Source: Sulfurimonas sp. (GTDB lineage: Bacteria; Campylobacterota; Campylobacteria; Campylobacterales; Sulfurimonadaceae). Taken from it: a stretch of DNA of 57,695 bases. The notes beneath the pieces were generated by a model, which did no database searches, was not told the origin of the DNA, and saw nothing but the letters and a program-made list of their open reading frames with translations. The position numbers were made by a program, and so were the translations under genes. Positions 20,928-29,922 of this stretch are shown piece after piece. Within the stretch, counting starts at the first letter, position 1. The number at the start of each line of letters is the position of its first letter. Location: contig JAQTWZ010000009.1 of the NCBI GenBank assembly GCA_028689055.1, positions 1 through 57,695 on the forward strand, written 5' to 3'.

Positions 20928-21314
20928 ATGGCAAAAAGAGTAATAATTGTAGATGATTCACGTGCAGTAGTTGCAACAGCAGAATTAGCATTGGATGGAT
21001 TGATTGGTAGCGGCGTTATTGAATTTAAAGCATATTTAAATCCGGAAGAGCTTTTAGGTTTATTACGAAATGGAAGTGAAAATTTTGATTTGCTTATAAG
21101 TGATGTCAATATGCCGGAGATGAACGGACTTGAGTTAGCAAGAGCTATAAAATCAGATGATCGTTATAAAACGAAACCTATCATTATATTAACTACAGAG
21201 AGTTCTGAGCAATTGAAGATGACAGGTAAAGAGATAGGCGTAACAGGATGGATGGTAAAGCCATTTAATGATGAGAAGTTGGTCAAGTCAATCAAAATGG
21301 TATTAGGGGTTTAG
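20928..21314 (+). CDS. cheY: CheY-like single-domain response regulator
   Basis: A 128-residue stand-alone receiver with all key residues: IIVDDSR, phospho-accepting Asp in LLISDVNMPEMNG, Thr in ILTTES and Lys in VKPFND. AAGGAG lies 8-10 bases before the start. It sits 2 bases before cheW and within a che cluster, so it is probably the output or phosphate sink of the CheA encoded here. Whether it binds a flagellar switch cannot be judged from sequence. Confidence 0.88.
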   Translation: MAKRVIIVDDSRAVVATAELALDGLIGSGVIEFKAYLNPEELLGLLRNGSENFDLLISDVNMPEMNGLELARAIKSDDRYKTKPIIILTTESSEQLKMTGKEIGVTGWMVKPFNDEKLVKSIKMVLGV

Positions 21315-21316
21315 TA

Positions 21317-21802
21317 ATGAAAGAAAATGCGCAACAAACAAGAAGAGAACGCTATTTGACGTTTTTTTTAGGTGAAGAGCAATATGGCATAAGTATTACA
21401 AGGATTAAAGAGATTATTGCAATCATGAAAGTGACGTCCGTGCCTAAAACACCTGAATATATGCGAGGCGTTATCAATCTTAGAGGTTCCATAATACCTG
21501 TAGTAGATACACGACTGCGTTTTGGAATGGAAGTAAAAGAGGCGGATATGCATACCGCTATAGTTATTGTTGAGGTTGAAAAAATCAATATTGGTTTTAT
21601 TGTTGATCGTGTTGAAGAAGTTGCTTCTATTGATGCTGCAAATCTTAGTGAACCACCAAAATTTGGAAATCATATCGATACAGATTTTATCTGCTCGATG
21701 GCACAAATGCAAGAGAGTGTTGTCATGATACTTGATGTTTTAAAACTCTTTGAAGCAGAAGAGTTGGTAAGTTTAGAACAAATCCAAAAAAGTGAACTAT
21801 AA
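21317..21802 (+). CDS. cheW: chemotaxis coupling protein CheW
   Basis: A 161-residue CheW-domain protein that links CheA to receptors. Seen: YLTFFLGEEQYGISITRIKEII at the N-terminus (in part), TSVPKTPEYMRGVINLRGSIIPVVDTRLRFG, and VDRVEEVASI. It starts 2 bases after cheY and is followed 9 bases later by the receptor gene. Confidence 0.93.
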   Translation: MKENAQQTRRERYLTFFLGEEQYGISITRIKEIIAIMKVTSVPKTPEYMRGVINLRGSIIPVVDTRLRFGMEVKEADMHTAIVIVEVEKINIGFIVDRVEEVASIDAANLSEPPKFGNHIDTDFICSMAQMQESVVMILDVLKLFEAEELVSLEQIQKSEL

Positions 21803-21811
21803 AAGGAAAGA

Positions 21812-23290
21812 ATGATGAATTGGTTAGAAAAAATGGTGTTGCAAACAAAATTAATCGTATTGACCGGTGTAATGATGGTGGCAATTTTACTATTGGGATT
21901 TTTAGGATATAGCACAACACAGCAGTGGAAAGATGTAACAGAAGAGTTAGGTGCGAATAAAATGCCTTCATTGGCTGGTTTAATGGATATGCGTGTGGGG
22001 ATAAATCAGGTTGTTATCCAACAAAATCGTGTACGAGGTGTCGAAGATAGTGCAAATCTCAAGGATGCTATCGAACGAATCGAAAATGGATTTAAACGTT
22101 ATGAAAAAGGATATCAAATCTATGCACCTTTGCCACAAACGCCAGAAGAGGCTATAGAGTGGAAAAAATATGAAGAAGAGTTTAAAAAATGGCATCAATT
22201 GAGTGATGACTTTACAAACAATATTCTTATTCCAATGAGTAAAACGCAAGACCCGCAGCAGATAGAGTTTTATGGTTCTAAAATTACAAGTTTTATCGAA
22301 GAGAGCCGCGTATCACGCAGTGCTGCTTTGGATAGTATGAATTTTATTGCTGATATCAATATGAATGTAGCAAATCAAGAGGTGGCAAAAGCACAATCAG
22401 CAGTTAGGGCAACAATCCAACTGACGCTTCTCATTGTCATAAGTTCTATTATTATATCTATTGCTTTTTCTTTTCTAATCATTCGTTCGATTACACGTTC
22501 AATTCGCGCAAGCGTCACATCCATAAGAGACGGAGCGATGCAGATTACTTCGGCATCTGATCAAGTGGCATCTTCTTCCTCATCATTGGCACAAGGTGCG
22601 AGTGAACAGGCATCAAGCGTGGAAGAAGTAAGCGCGACACTCGAAGAGTCCACAGCTATTAATACACAAAACACCGATAACGCACGCCAAGCCGATATAT
22701 TGGCGAAAAACGCGAATGATTCAGCACGCGCAGGCTACGAAAAAGGGGAGCAACTTTCTCATTCAATGCACGCGATTACCGAATCAGCGGCGAAGATTTC
22801 AGGAATCATCAAAGCTATCGATCAGATAGCATTTCAAACGAATCTGTTGGCACTTAACGCAGCAGTAGAAGCAGCACGCGCAGGTGAACACGGTTTGGGC
22901 TTTGCAGTCGTAGCAGACGAAGTACGTAACCTAGCCCAACGCGCTGCATCCGCAGCAAAAGAGACTTCCATCATTATAGAAGAAGTAGTAGAACAGATTA
23001 AAGAAGGGAACCAAATTGCACTAGCAACCCATACTTCTTTTCAAGAGATAGTCGATCAAAGCAAAAAAGTATCCGATCTCATCGGAGAGATTGCAATAGC
23101 GGGTAAAGAACAAGCAGAAGGAATGGCACAGATAAATCAAGCCATGGGACAAGTCGATCAAGTAACCCAACAAGTAGCGGCAAATTCAGAAGAAGCGGCA
23201 GCAGCGGCAGAAGAGCTCAACGCCCAAGCAACATCAATGATGGAAACCGTTCGCATACTTGCGCAAATGGCTGGAATTGAAAACAAATAA
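21812..23290 (+). CDS. membrane chemoreceptor (methyl-accepting chemotaxis protein)
   Basis: A 492-residue receptor. TM1 is near 15-35, then a helical periplasmic sensor of about 165 residues (four-helix-bundle type), TM2 near 205-228 (LTLLIVISSIIISIAFSFLIIRS), and a cytoplasmic signalling hairpin whose tip reads [21 protein letters not shown]. Only about 30 residues separate TM2 from the methylation helix, too few for a full HAMP domain. The C-terminus has no CheR-tethering pentapeptide. The signalling half is visibly richer in G+C than the sensor half. Start ATG 21812 or 21815. It lies between cheW and cheA, so it is the likely core receptor of this array. Confidence 0.92.
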   Translation: MMNWLEKMVLQTKLIVLTGVMMVAILLLGFLGYSTTQQWKDVTEELGANKMPSLAGLMDMRVGINQVVIQQNRVRGVEDSANLKDAIERIENGFKRYEKGYQIYAPLPQTPEEAIEWKKYEEEFKKWHQLSDDFTNNILIPMSKTQDPQQIEFYGSKITSFIEESRVSRSAALDSMNFIADINMNVANQEVAKAQSAVRATIQLTLLIVISSIIISIAFSFLIIRSITRSIRASVTSIRDGAMQITSASDQVASSSSSLAQGASEQASSVEEVSATLEESTAINTQNTDNARQADILAKNANDSARAGYEKGEQLSHSMHAITESAAKISGIIKAIDQIAFQTNLLALNAAVEAARAGEHGLGFAVVADEVRNLAQRAASAAKETSIIIEEVVEQIKEGNQIALATHTSFQEIVDQSKKVSDLIGEIAIAGKEQAEGMAQINQAMGQVDQVTQQVAANSEEAAAAAEELNAQATSMMETVRILAQMAGIENK

Positions 23291-23313
23291 TCGCGTGAAT
23301 AAGGACGTTTAAA

Positions 23314-25407
23314 ATGACAAAACAAGAACAAGTTAAAGCTATATTTATAGAAGAAGCTGGTGAGATCATCGAAAAACTTGATATCAATATCATTCGATTT
23401 GAAGAAAATGCATCTGATTTTGATTTGCTAAATGAAATTTTTAGAGGTGTTCATACTTTAAAAGGGAATGCAAATGCGTTTGGATTTACTAGACTAGGTG
23501 AATTTGTACACCATTTTGAAGATGTTTTAGACTACTATCGCAGCACTAAAGAGGAGATAGAGACAATAAATCTTGAGCTTATAGTTAATAGTGTTGATAT
23601 CATAAAAGAGGTGATGGTGTATGAGCTCGAAGCTCTGCCGGATTTGCCTCAGAGTTATGAAGTGTGTCTTGATAGTATCAAGTCACTCATTGCAACAAAA
23701 AAAGGTAAAGTATTTGAGACAAAAGTTGCGCCTCTTTCAGAGAGTTTAAATGATTTGGCATCTGAATTTGGATTGGGATGTGTTGTGCAATATGAAGATG
23801 ATATAACGCAATGTATTGATGCAATGCAGCAAGAACAAGAGCCGGGAATGTGCTTATATCGTATCAAGTTGACACTCGATACAGATAGTTACAAAAGAGG
23901 ATTTGATCATATTATTTTTATAGGTTTATTGGGTGAAAAAGCAAAAAAAATAGAAAGTTTTTTTAATTTGGAGACTGTTCCTACTTTGGATACTTTGAGT
24001 GTAAACGAAAACTATATTCAAGATATGACTATTGTTCTTTTGACAACAAACTCTTTGGATGAAGTGGCAGAAAACTTTGATTTTTTATTTGACCATGAAT
24101 ATACAATCAAAGTTATTGAACAGAATCATGAAGTACTTCAAGAAGAAGTCCAGCAAGAGATAAATGTAGTTGCAAAGGTGCTTTCAAAAACACCTTCCAT
24201 AGACACAAACATTTTGGTTAATTCTGCAAAATCAACCATTAGAATCGATACTTTTAAACTTGATGAACTCTTTGACTCTGTAGGTGAACTTGTTATTGCA
24301 CAAAACTTTATAGCACAAAATGAAAAAATCAGTGCCATTGAAGATGAATCAATTCGTCGTACGATAGAGACACTTTCTAAAATAACAAAACGTATTCAAG
24401 ATAGAGTTATGAGTTTGCGGATGGTTGCTATTCGAGATACTTTTGACAAGATGAAGCGGGTAGTGCGGGATACATCGAAAAAAACACTTAAAGAACTTCA
24501 TTTAAATGTTTTGGGTGAAGATACAGAGATAGACAAAACGATGATAGACAGTCTTTCAGATCCATTAATTCACATTATTCGTAATGCAATCGATCACGGC
24601 TTAGAAGCAGATGCAGATGAGCGCATCGCTGCCGGAAAAAGTGTAGAGGGAAATCTTACACTGCGTGCGTATCATAAAAGTGGCAATATAGTAATCAGTG
24701 TAAGTGATGATGGTCGCGGAATCAATAAAGAAAAAGTTTTGAAAAAAGCGATAGAACGGGGTGTCATCAGTGGAGATGAAAATCTAAGCGACAGCCAAAT
24801 TTTTGGCTTGATTATGCAACCTGGTTTTTCAACTGCTGATGTAGTAAGCGATCTCTCTGGACGCGGGGTTGGGCTGGATGTTGTCAAGACATCCATTGAA
24901 AAATTGCGTGGCAAAATAGAGATAGATTCTAAAGAAGGTGAAGGCACGACTTTTTCGATGGTATTGCCTTTGACTTTGGCGATTATCGATGGTATGCTGG
25001 TTCAAACTGCAGGTGAGATTTATATCATTCCAACCCTAAGTGTTGTGGAGTCTTTCCGTCCAGAACGCGAGATTGTGCATGCTCTCAAAGAGAAAGGTGA
25101 GTTTGTTTCATTGCGTGGACAACATTTGCCAATTATCCGTTTAAGTGATATTTTTAGTTTGAAAACAAAACATATCGAACCATGGGAAGGTATCTTAGTC
25201 TGTGTTGAAACAGAAACCGGTCGTATAGCTATTATGGTAGATGAATTAGTCGGTCGTCAACAGGTTGTTATAAAACCACTGGGTAAAGTAATGGCGAAAC
25301 TCAAAGAGATATCCGGCGGTGCTATATTGGGAAGTGGGGATATAGCGCTAATTTTGAATGTGGATGAGTTGCGTCCTATACAAGAGGGAAGTCATGCAGG
25401 AAATTGA
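23314..25407 (+). CDS. cheA: chemotaxis histidine kinase CheA without receiver domain
   Basis: A 697-residue kinase. P1/Hpt at about 1-105 carries the phosphorylated His47 in RGVHTLKGNANAFG. A less conserved region (about 140-290) takes the P2 position. Dimerisation helices (about 310-380, RIDTFKLDELFDSVGEL) follow, then the ATPase (N box IIRNAIDHGLE with Asn424, G boxes DDGRGIN and GRGVGLDVV) and a CheW-like C-terminus ending at residue 697. The usual Campylobacterota CheA carries a C-terminal receiver domain; this one does not, which points to an additional pathway. It overlaps cheR by 14 bases. Confidence 0.94.
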   Translation: MTKQEQVKAIFIEEAGEIIEKLDINIIRFEENASDFDLLNEIFRGVHTLKGNANAFGFTRLGEFVHHFEDVLDYYRSTKEEIETINLELIVNSVDIIKEVMVYELEALPDLPQSYEVCLDSIKSLIATKKGKVFETKVAPLSESLNDLASEFGLGCVVQYEDDITQCIDAMQQEQEPGMCLYRIKLTLDTDSYKRGFDHIIFIGLLGEKAKKIESFFNLETVPTLDTLSVNENYIQDMTIVLLTTNSLDEVAENFDFLFDHEYTIKVIEQNHEVLQEEVQQEINVVAKVLSKTPSIDTNILVNSAKSTIRIDTFKLDELFDSVGELVIAQNFIAQNEKISAIEDESIRRTIETLSKITKRIQDRVMSLRMVAIRDTFDKMKRVVRDTSKKTLKELHLNVLGEDTEIDKTMIDSLSDPLIHIIRNAIDHGLEADADERIAAGKSVEGNLTLRAYHKSGNIVISVSDDGRGINKEKVLKKAIERGVISGDENLSDSQIFGLIMQPGFSTADVVSDLSGRGVGLDVVKTSIEKLRGKIEIDSKEGEGTTFSMVLPLTLAIIDGMLVQTAGEIYIIPTLSVVESFRPEREIVHALKEKGEFVSLRGQHLPIIRLSDIFSLKTKHIEPWEGILVCVETETGRIAIMVDELVGRQQVVIKPLGKVMAKLKEISGGAILGSGDIALILNVDELRPIQEGSHAGN

Positions 25408-26215
25408 ACTGCGTCCTGAAGAGTTTGCACTTTTTAGAACATATATTTATGAAAAGGTAGGGATTGCTTTATCTGATCAAAAAAGCACACTTATCAAAGG
25501 TCGCCTCAACAAGCGTCTTAATCAGTTAAATCTGCAATCGTTTCGAGATTATTATGATTATCTCCTCAAAGATGAAAACGCAGAAGAACTTTCACTTTTT
25601 GTAAGTGCTATCGCAACCAATGTAACTTCGTTTTTTAGAGAAGGTGCTCAATGGAAATGGCTAGAACAGTATCTGCCTCAACTCATTCGCATGAAAAGTG
25701 AGAAGAAGATTCGGATTTGGTCTGCTGGTTGTTCGAGTGGAGAAGAGCCTTATACTATTTTGATGTTTTTAGAGCAACATCTGCATGATTTTGACACATG
25801 GGACATCAAGATTTTAGCAACAGATATTTCTACAAAAGTTTTAAAACATGCCATAGAAGGCAAGTATGAAGCTAAGGGAGTTGAAACTCTTCCAAGTGAA
25901 ATTATAAAGTGCTCATTTGAACGTAATAAAAATGCACAGAGTTATTATCAGATTAAAAGTTCATTACGAGAAAAAGTTTTATTTCGTAAATATAATTTAG
26001 TGACTGATCCGTTTTTTTTTAAAAATAAGTTTGACATGATTTTTTGTCGTAATGTCATGATCTACTTTGATGATGTGACTCGTCATGATCTTATCGGTCG
26101 TTTTACAACTTTATTGCCAAAAGGTTCACCGCTTTTTTTGGGGAGTTCCGAATCGCTTACAAGCCATCGTGAGAGTTTAAAACTCTTAGGCTCATCTATT
26201 TATCAACGACTCTAA
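25394..26215 (+). CDS. cheR: chemoreceptor methyltransferase CheR
   Basis: Methylates glutamates on receptor helices using S-adenosylmethionine. The start is ATG 25394, inside the end of cheA, giving 273 residues. Seen: the N-terminal helical domain, TSFFRE, the SAM loop IRIWSAGCSSGEEPYT, ILATDIS, and FDMIFCRNVMIYFD. All are standard CheR signatures. Confidence 0.94.
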   Translation: MQEIELRPEEFALFRTYIYEKVGIALSDQKSTLIKGRLNKRLNQLNLQSFRDYYDYLLKDENAEELSLFVSAIATNVTSFFREGAQWKWLEQYLPQLIRMKSEKKIRIWSAGCSSGEEPYTILMFLEQHLHDFDTWDIKILATDISTKVLKHAIEGKYEAKGVETLPSEIIKCSFERNKNAQSYYQIKSSLREKVLFRKYNLVTDPFFFKNKFDMIFCRNVMIYFDDVTRHDLIGRFTTLLPKGSPLFLGSSESLTSHRESLKLLGSSIYQRL

Positions 26216-26225
26216 GGAAACAAAC

Positions 26226-27599
26226 ATGGAAAATAAAGGCTGTGCCGTCTCTATGAAAGAGGCGAAATTTAATAGTAATGAATTGTTTTTTTCTATTACT
26301 GATCAGGCAAGTACTATCCTCTCAGGAAATGAAGTATTTGTCCGTATCAGTGGATATACAAAACCTGAATTAATCGGGCGTTATCACAATATCATCCGGC
26401 ATCCTGATATGCCTAAAATCGTTTTTAAAACATTTTGGGATTTTATCAAAGCAGATAAACCGATTGTGGCGTATGTAAAAAATCAAACAAAAGAGGGCGG
26501 ATACTACTGGGTTTTAGCCGCTGTGTACCCGATGGGAGAACACTATATCTCAATACGGATAAAACCAAATGCTCCTGTTTTTGCAAAAGCACGAGAGATA
26601 TATTTTCGTTTGTTGATGAGTGAACACAAAGACGGGGTAGAAGCTTCAGCATTTTTATTTAGAGAGTTGTTGGCTGCGGAGGGCTTTAAGAGCTATGAGG
26701 AGTTCATGAGTAATGCTTTGTTGGCAGAGTTAATAGAGCGCAAAAAGTCACTCTTAACATCTACAGCACCAGCACGAGAAGGTATAAACTCTGGATTGAA
26801 CGATGTTTTATCGTTATTGTTGTCCAAAAGTAATCTCTTAAAAGAGAAATATGATATTTGGTTTGAAAAAATAGATGTTTTTAATGCAGTAAAAGTTATG
26901 TTTGAAGAAAAAGGTGTTTTGCTGCGTCTTTTAGCCAGAGATATCGTTTTTTTATCTCTTAATGCATCGGTTGCATCTTATAAAGTCTCTTCCGGCGGTG
27001 AGACATTTGGAGTGCTTGCTAACGATATTCGGATCAATGCCAAAGAAAATGATTTACTTATCGAAGATATTCATGCCTTGACACAAAATTTAGCACATAC
27101 ATTGACGGAGATGATTTTTACAGTCTCTTCAATATGTATTCAGATTGAGATGTTTACATATTTTTTAAACGAAACATTGAACAATTCGCAAGAAGTCTCA
27201 CAAGAAGAGCTGTATGAAAATCTCAAAACACTTCTTGGACTGATTATCTTTTATACCGATAAGCTCAATGGCTATCAAAATCAGATGCATAATCTCATCT
27301 CAGAGAGTTTAAAAAAACTAGAACAGCTTGACAAACAGGTGATGTATCTAGGTTATATCCAAGTGTATGGAATTATTGAAGCAGCAAGTAATAATGATGA
27401 GACTATAGGTTTTGGAGGGATATTTTCACAGCTCAAAGATTTGATTCGAAGTACGGCGGATGAAATAGAAATCATGCAAAAGAAAAGTTTTCATTTTGCG
27501 AATGAAAACAAAAATTTGATCAATGAAGCCAAAAAAATAGCTGATTATATTGGTGATATAAAAGCAAATGTAACACAAATCAAAGCAGTGAGTTTATAA
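26226..27599 (+). CDS. Aer-like PAS protein with decayed receptor signalling tip
   Basis: A 457-residue cytosolic protein. The N-terminal PAS domain (about 20-130) is of the Aer energy-taxis type (SGYTKPELIGRYHNIIRHPDMP, WDFIKADKPIVAYVKN). Around residues 235-275 a segment lines up with the receptor tip but has lost its core contacts: SLNASVASYKVSSGGETFGV replaces the usual [18 protein letters not shown]. The remainder is helical. It lies between cheR and the kinase-like gene (ATG overlaps the stop region at 27599). It may bind receptors or CheA/CheW without activating, but that is inference. The PAS cofactor is unknown. Confidence 0.75.
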   Translation: MENKGCAVSMKEAKFNSNELFFSITDQASTILSGNEVFVRISGYTKPELIGRYHNIIRHPDMPKIVFKTFWDFIKADKPIVAYVKNQTKEGGYYWVLAAVYPMGEHYISIRIKPNAPVFAKAREIYFRLLMSEHKDGVEASAFLFRELLAAEGFKSYEEFMSNALLAELIERKKSLLTSTAPAREGINSGLNDVLSLLLSKSNLLKEKYDIWFEKIDVFNAVKVMFEEKGVLLRLLARDIVFLSLNASVASYKVSSGGETFGVLANDIRINAKENDLLIEDIHALTQNLAHTLTEMIFTVSSICIQIEMFTYFLNETLNNSQEVSQEELYENLKTLLGLIIFYTDKLNGYQNQMHNLISESLKKLEQLDKQVMYLGYIQVYGIIEAASNNDETIGFGGIFSQLKDLIRSTADEIEIMQKKSFHFANENKNLINEAKKIADYIGDIKANVTQIKAVSL

Positions 27600-28405
27600 T
27601 GCAAAACAAAACGCATAATGAAGTCGAATTTTTAAGTAGAAAAATTTTAGATTTAAACAAACAACTGATTGAAAGCCAAAGTGCAAAAAGTAGATTTTTA
27701 TCCTTAGTTGCCAATGAACTCAACAACCCAATGACGGCTCTTTTAGGATTGATTCCTCATTTGAAACCACAAGATATGGAAAAAGAAAAGGTCTATAATC
27801 TTGTACATGAAGAGGCTCTTATGTTGGAATTTCGCATTCAGAATCTCGTAGCAGCAGCACAAATAGAGAGTGGAGAATATGATTTGAGTTTTGCGACTGT
27901 AAATGTTACAACATTGCTAAACGAGGCATTAGAAGCACTAAAATATATTATTCTCAATCGAAATATTTCTGTTTCTGTGACAAATACTATCAACGACAAT
28001 ATCGTCTCAGACCCGCAAAAACTTTTTTTAATTATGCACAATCTGATATCAAACGCGTCTCTTTTTGGCGATGCAAATACTCAAATAGAAATCCATCTCT
28101 CAGACAAAAATAATAGACTTCAAATCGAAGTGAAAAACCAAGGAAGCGGACCAAATGTTGCGTTTAAGCCGCAGGTTTTTACAAGATTTTCTTCCGATAC
28201 AAGCGGTTTGCATGGCTTAGGCTTGGGGCTAAGTGTTGTTCGTAGTATTTGTGAATTGTTGGAAGGGGATATTGATTTTATATGCCAAGACAATTTTGTC
28301 ATTTTTACCGTTACGCTTCCTCTGGAAACAAACGCAACCGATACCATGGCATGCGGTTCAAATGAATTTTTATTTGATTCTTTTGAAGATGCAATAGAAC
28401 TCTGA
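27599..28405 (+). CDS. histidine-kinase-like protein lacking the phosphoacceptor His
   Basis: A 268-residue soluble protein with the HisKA-HATPase layout and no sensor domain. The H box reads FLSLVANELNNPMTALLG: Asn39 sits where the phosphorylated His should be. The N box HNLISNASLFG is kept, G2 is GLHGLGLGLSVV, but the G1 Asp is replaced (VKNQGSGPN). It should therefore not autophosphorylate in the standard way and may be a pseudokinase, a phosphatase or an ATP sensor. The start overlaps the preceding stop region and its own stop overlaps cheD as TGATG, so all three are coupled. Confidence 0.75.
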   Translation: MQNKTHNEVEFLSRKILDLNKQLIESQSAKSRFLSLVANELNNPMTALLGLIPHLKPQDMEKEKVYNLVHEEALMLEFRIQNLVAAAQIESGEYDLSFATVNVTTLLNEALEALKYIILNRNISVSVTNTINDNIVSDPQKLFLIMHNLISNASLFGDANTQIEIHLSDKNNRLQIEVKNQGSGPNVAFKPQVFTRFSSDTSGLHGLGLGLSVVRSICELLEGDIDFICQDNFVIFTVTLPLETNATDTMACGSNEFLFDSFEDAIEL

Positions 28406-28887
28406 TGATACAAGGTAGCTCAACTTTTATCCATGTGGGGCAAATCCATATTGATCACGCCCCTCGTGCAATTTCTACGGTATTGGGTTCTTGCGTTGCT
28501 GTTTGTTTGTATGATTGTAGTTTGGGCATAGGAGGAATGAACCATTATCTTCTTCCTTTTTGGAATGGCAATGGTCTGCAAACACCAAAATTTGGGAATA
28601 TTTCCATCCCTAAATTGATTGAGCAAATGATATTACGCGGAGCTACATCTAAAACTTTGGAAGCTAAAATATTTGGTGGTGCATCTATGAATTCGATGGC
28701 AGGAGACTCTATGATGATAGGAGAAAAAAATATATTAGTAGCCAAAGAGATTTTAAAAGAGTACAAAATCCCGATCATTGCTGAAGATATAGGCGGACAA
28801 AACGGTCGTAAAATACAATTTAATTTGGATAGAGGGAAGGTTCTTATGAAATACACTACACGAATTGACTTGACGCAAAGGGGGTGA
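28405..28887 (+). CDS. cheD: chemoreceptor glutamine deamidase CheD
   Basis: Deamidates receptor glutamines to glutamates and often tunes CheC/receptor activity. It has 160 residues with the catalytic Cys30 in STVLGSCVAVCLYD, His47 in GIGGMNHYLLP, and a C-terminal GGxxGRKIQF-type segment. It overlaps cheB-side sequence closely (cheB ATG is 2 bases after its stop). CheD is absent from the standard Helicobacter and Campylobacter jejuni chemotaxis sets, adding to the impression of an extra system. Confidence 0.9.
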   Translation: MIQGSSTFIHVGQIHIDHAPRAISTVLGSCVAVCLYDCSLGIGGMNHYLLPFWNGNGLQTPKFGNISIPKLIEQMILRGATSKTLEAKIFGGASMNSMAGDSMMIGEKNILVAKEILKEYKIPIIAEDIGGQNGRKIQFNLDRGKVLMKYTTRIDLTQRG

Positions 28888-28889
28888 AA

Positions 28890-29912
28890 ATGGCTATCCG
28901 TGTTTTGATCGTTGACGATAGTGCAACAGCGCGCGCTGTTTTACGAGAAATATTGGAGAGTGATTCTGCCTTTGAAGTTGTAGCAACGGCATCAGATGCT
29001 TATGTCGCACGCGACAAAATTGTGGAACTCAAACCTGATGTTGTGTGTTTGGATGTAGAGATGCCAAGAATGGATGGAATAACTTTTTTAAAAAGGTTGA
29101 TGCACTATATGCCCATACCTGTGGTGATGGTCTCCTCTCTTACACAAAATGGGGCAAAAACGACATTAGAAGCACTAGAAGCAGGGGCGGTTGATTTTGT
29201 CGGTAAACCCCACTCCCATATTTATGACGGCAAAGAAAGTATGCGTGAAGAGTTGATCAATAAAATCAAAATTGCTTCTCGTGTACGAGTCAAACAGCGT
29301 TCACTTCAAAGTTTGCAACAAGCCAATATGAGTTCATTAGCTGAAACAACAAATAAAATCTTGGCAATCGGTGCTTCCACGGGAGGTACTGAAGCTCTCA
29401 AAGAGGTTTTGATGGGCTTACCGCGCAATGGAGCAGGAACTATTGTGGTGCAGCATATGCCATCAAATTTTACAGGTCCATTTGCTGAACGACTCAATAG
29501 TTTATGCGCGATGGAAGTCCGTGAAGCTCGCAATGGAGACTCTATTACTCCGGGAGTTGTTTTGATTGCTCCGGGGGATTATCATATGGTTGTGCGCCGT
29601 TCCGGTGCTCGTTATTATGTAGAGATAGGCAGTGGCGAAAAAGTATCAGGTCATCGTCCTTCTGTAGATGTTTTGTTTAACTCAGTAGCAAAAATAGCGG
29701 GAGCTAATGCTATAGGAGTTATCTTAACCGGCATGGGCGCAGATGGTGCCCGTGGATTGTTGGCAATGCGTAATGCCGGTGCAAATACAATCGGTCAAGA
29801 TGAAGAGAGTTGTGTTGTATATGGCATGCCAAAAGTCGCATACGAATTAGGTGCAGTCATGAAACAACTGCCACTACATAAAATTTCAAGTGGAATTTTA
29901 GAATTACTTTAA
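28890..29912 (+). CDS. cheB: chemotaxis response regulator / protein-glutamate methylesterase CheB
   Basis: Removes methyl groups from receptors when phosphorylated. A receiver domain (1-125; VDDSATARA, Asp55 in CLDVEMPRMDG) is joined to the methylesterase domain with catalytic Ser163 in AIGASTGGTEAL, His in VVQHMPSNF and Asp in LTGMGADGARG. The start ATG 28890 sits behind AAGGGGGTG; a GTG two codons earlier is also possible. The receiver domain is notable because Campylobacter jejuni CheB lacks one. Confidence 0.94.
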   Translation: MAIRVLIVDDSATARAVLREILESDSAFEVVATASDAYVARDKIVELKPDVVCLDVEMPRMDGITFLKRLMHYMPIPVVMVSSLTQNGAKTTLEALEAGAVDFVGKPHSHIYDGKESMREELINKIKIASRVRVKQRSLQSLQQANMSSLAETTNKILAIGASTGGTEALKEVLMGLPRNGAGTIVVQHMPSNFTGPFAERLNSLCAMEVREARNGDSITPGVVLIAPGDYHMVVRRSGARYYVEIGSGEKVSGHRPSVDVLFNSVAKIAGANAIGVILTGMGADGARGLLAMRNAGANTIGQDEESCVVYGMPKVAYELGAVMKQLPLHKISSGILELL

Positions 29913-29922
29913 AGGATGAAAA

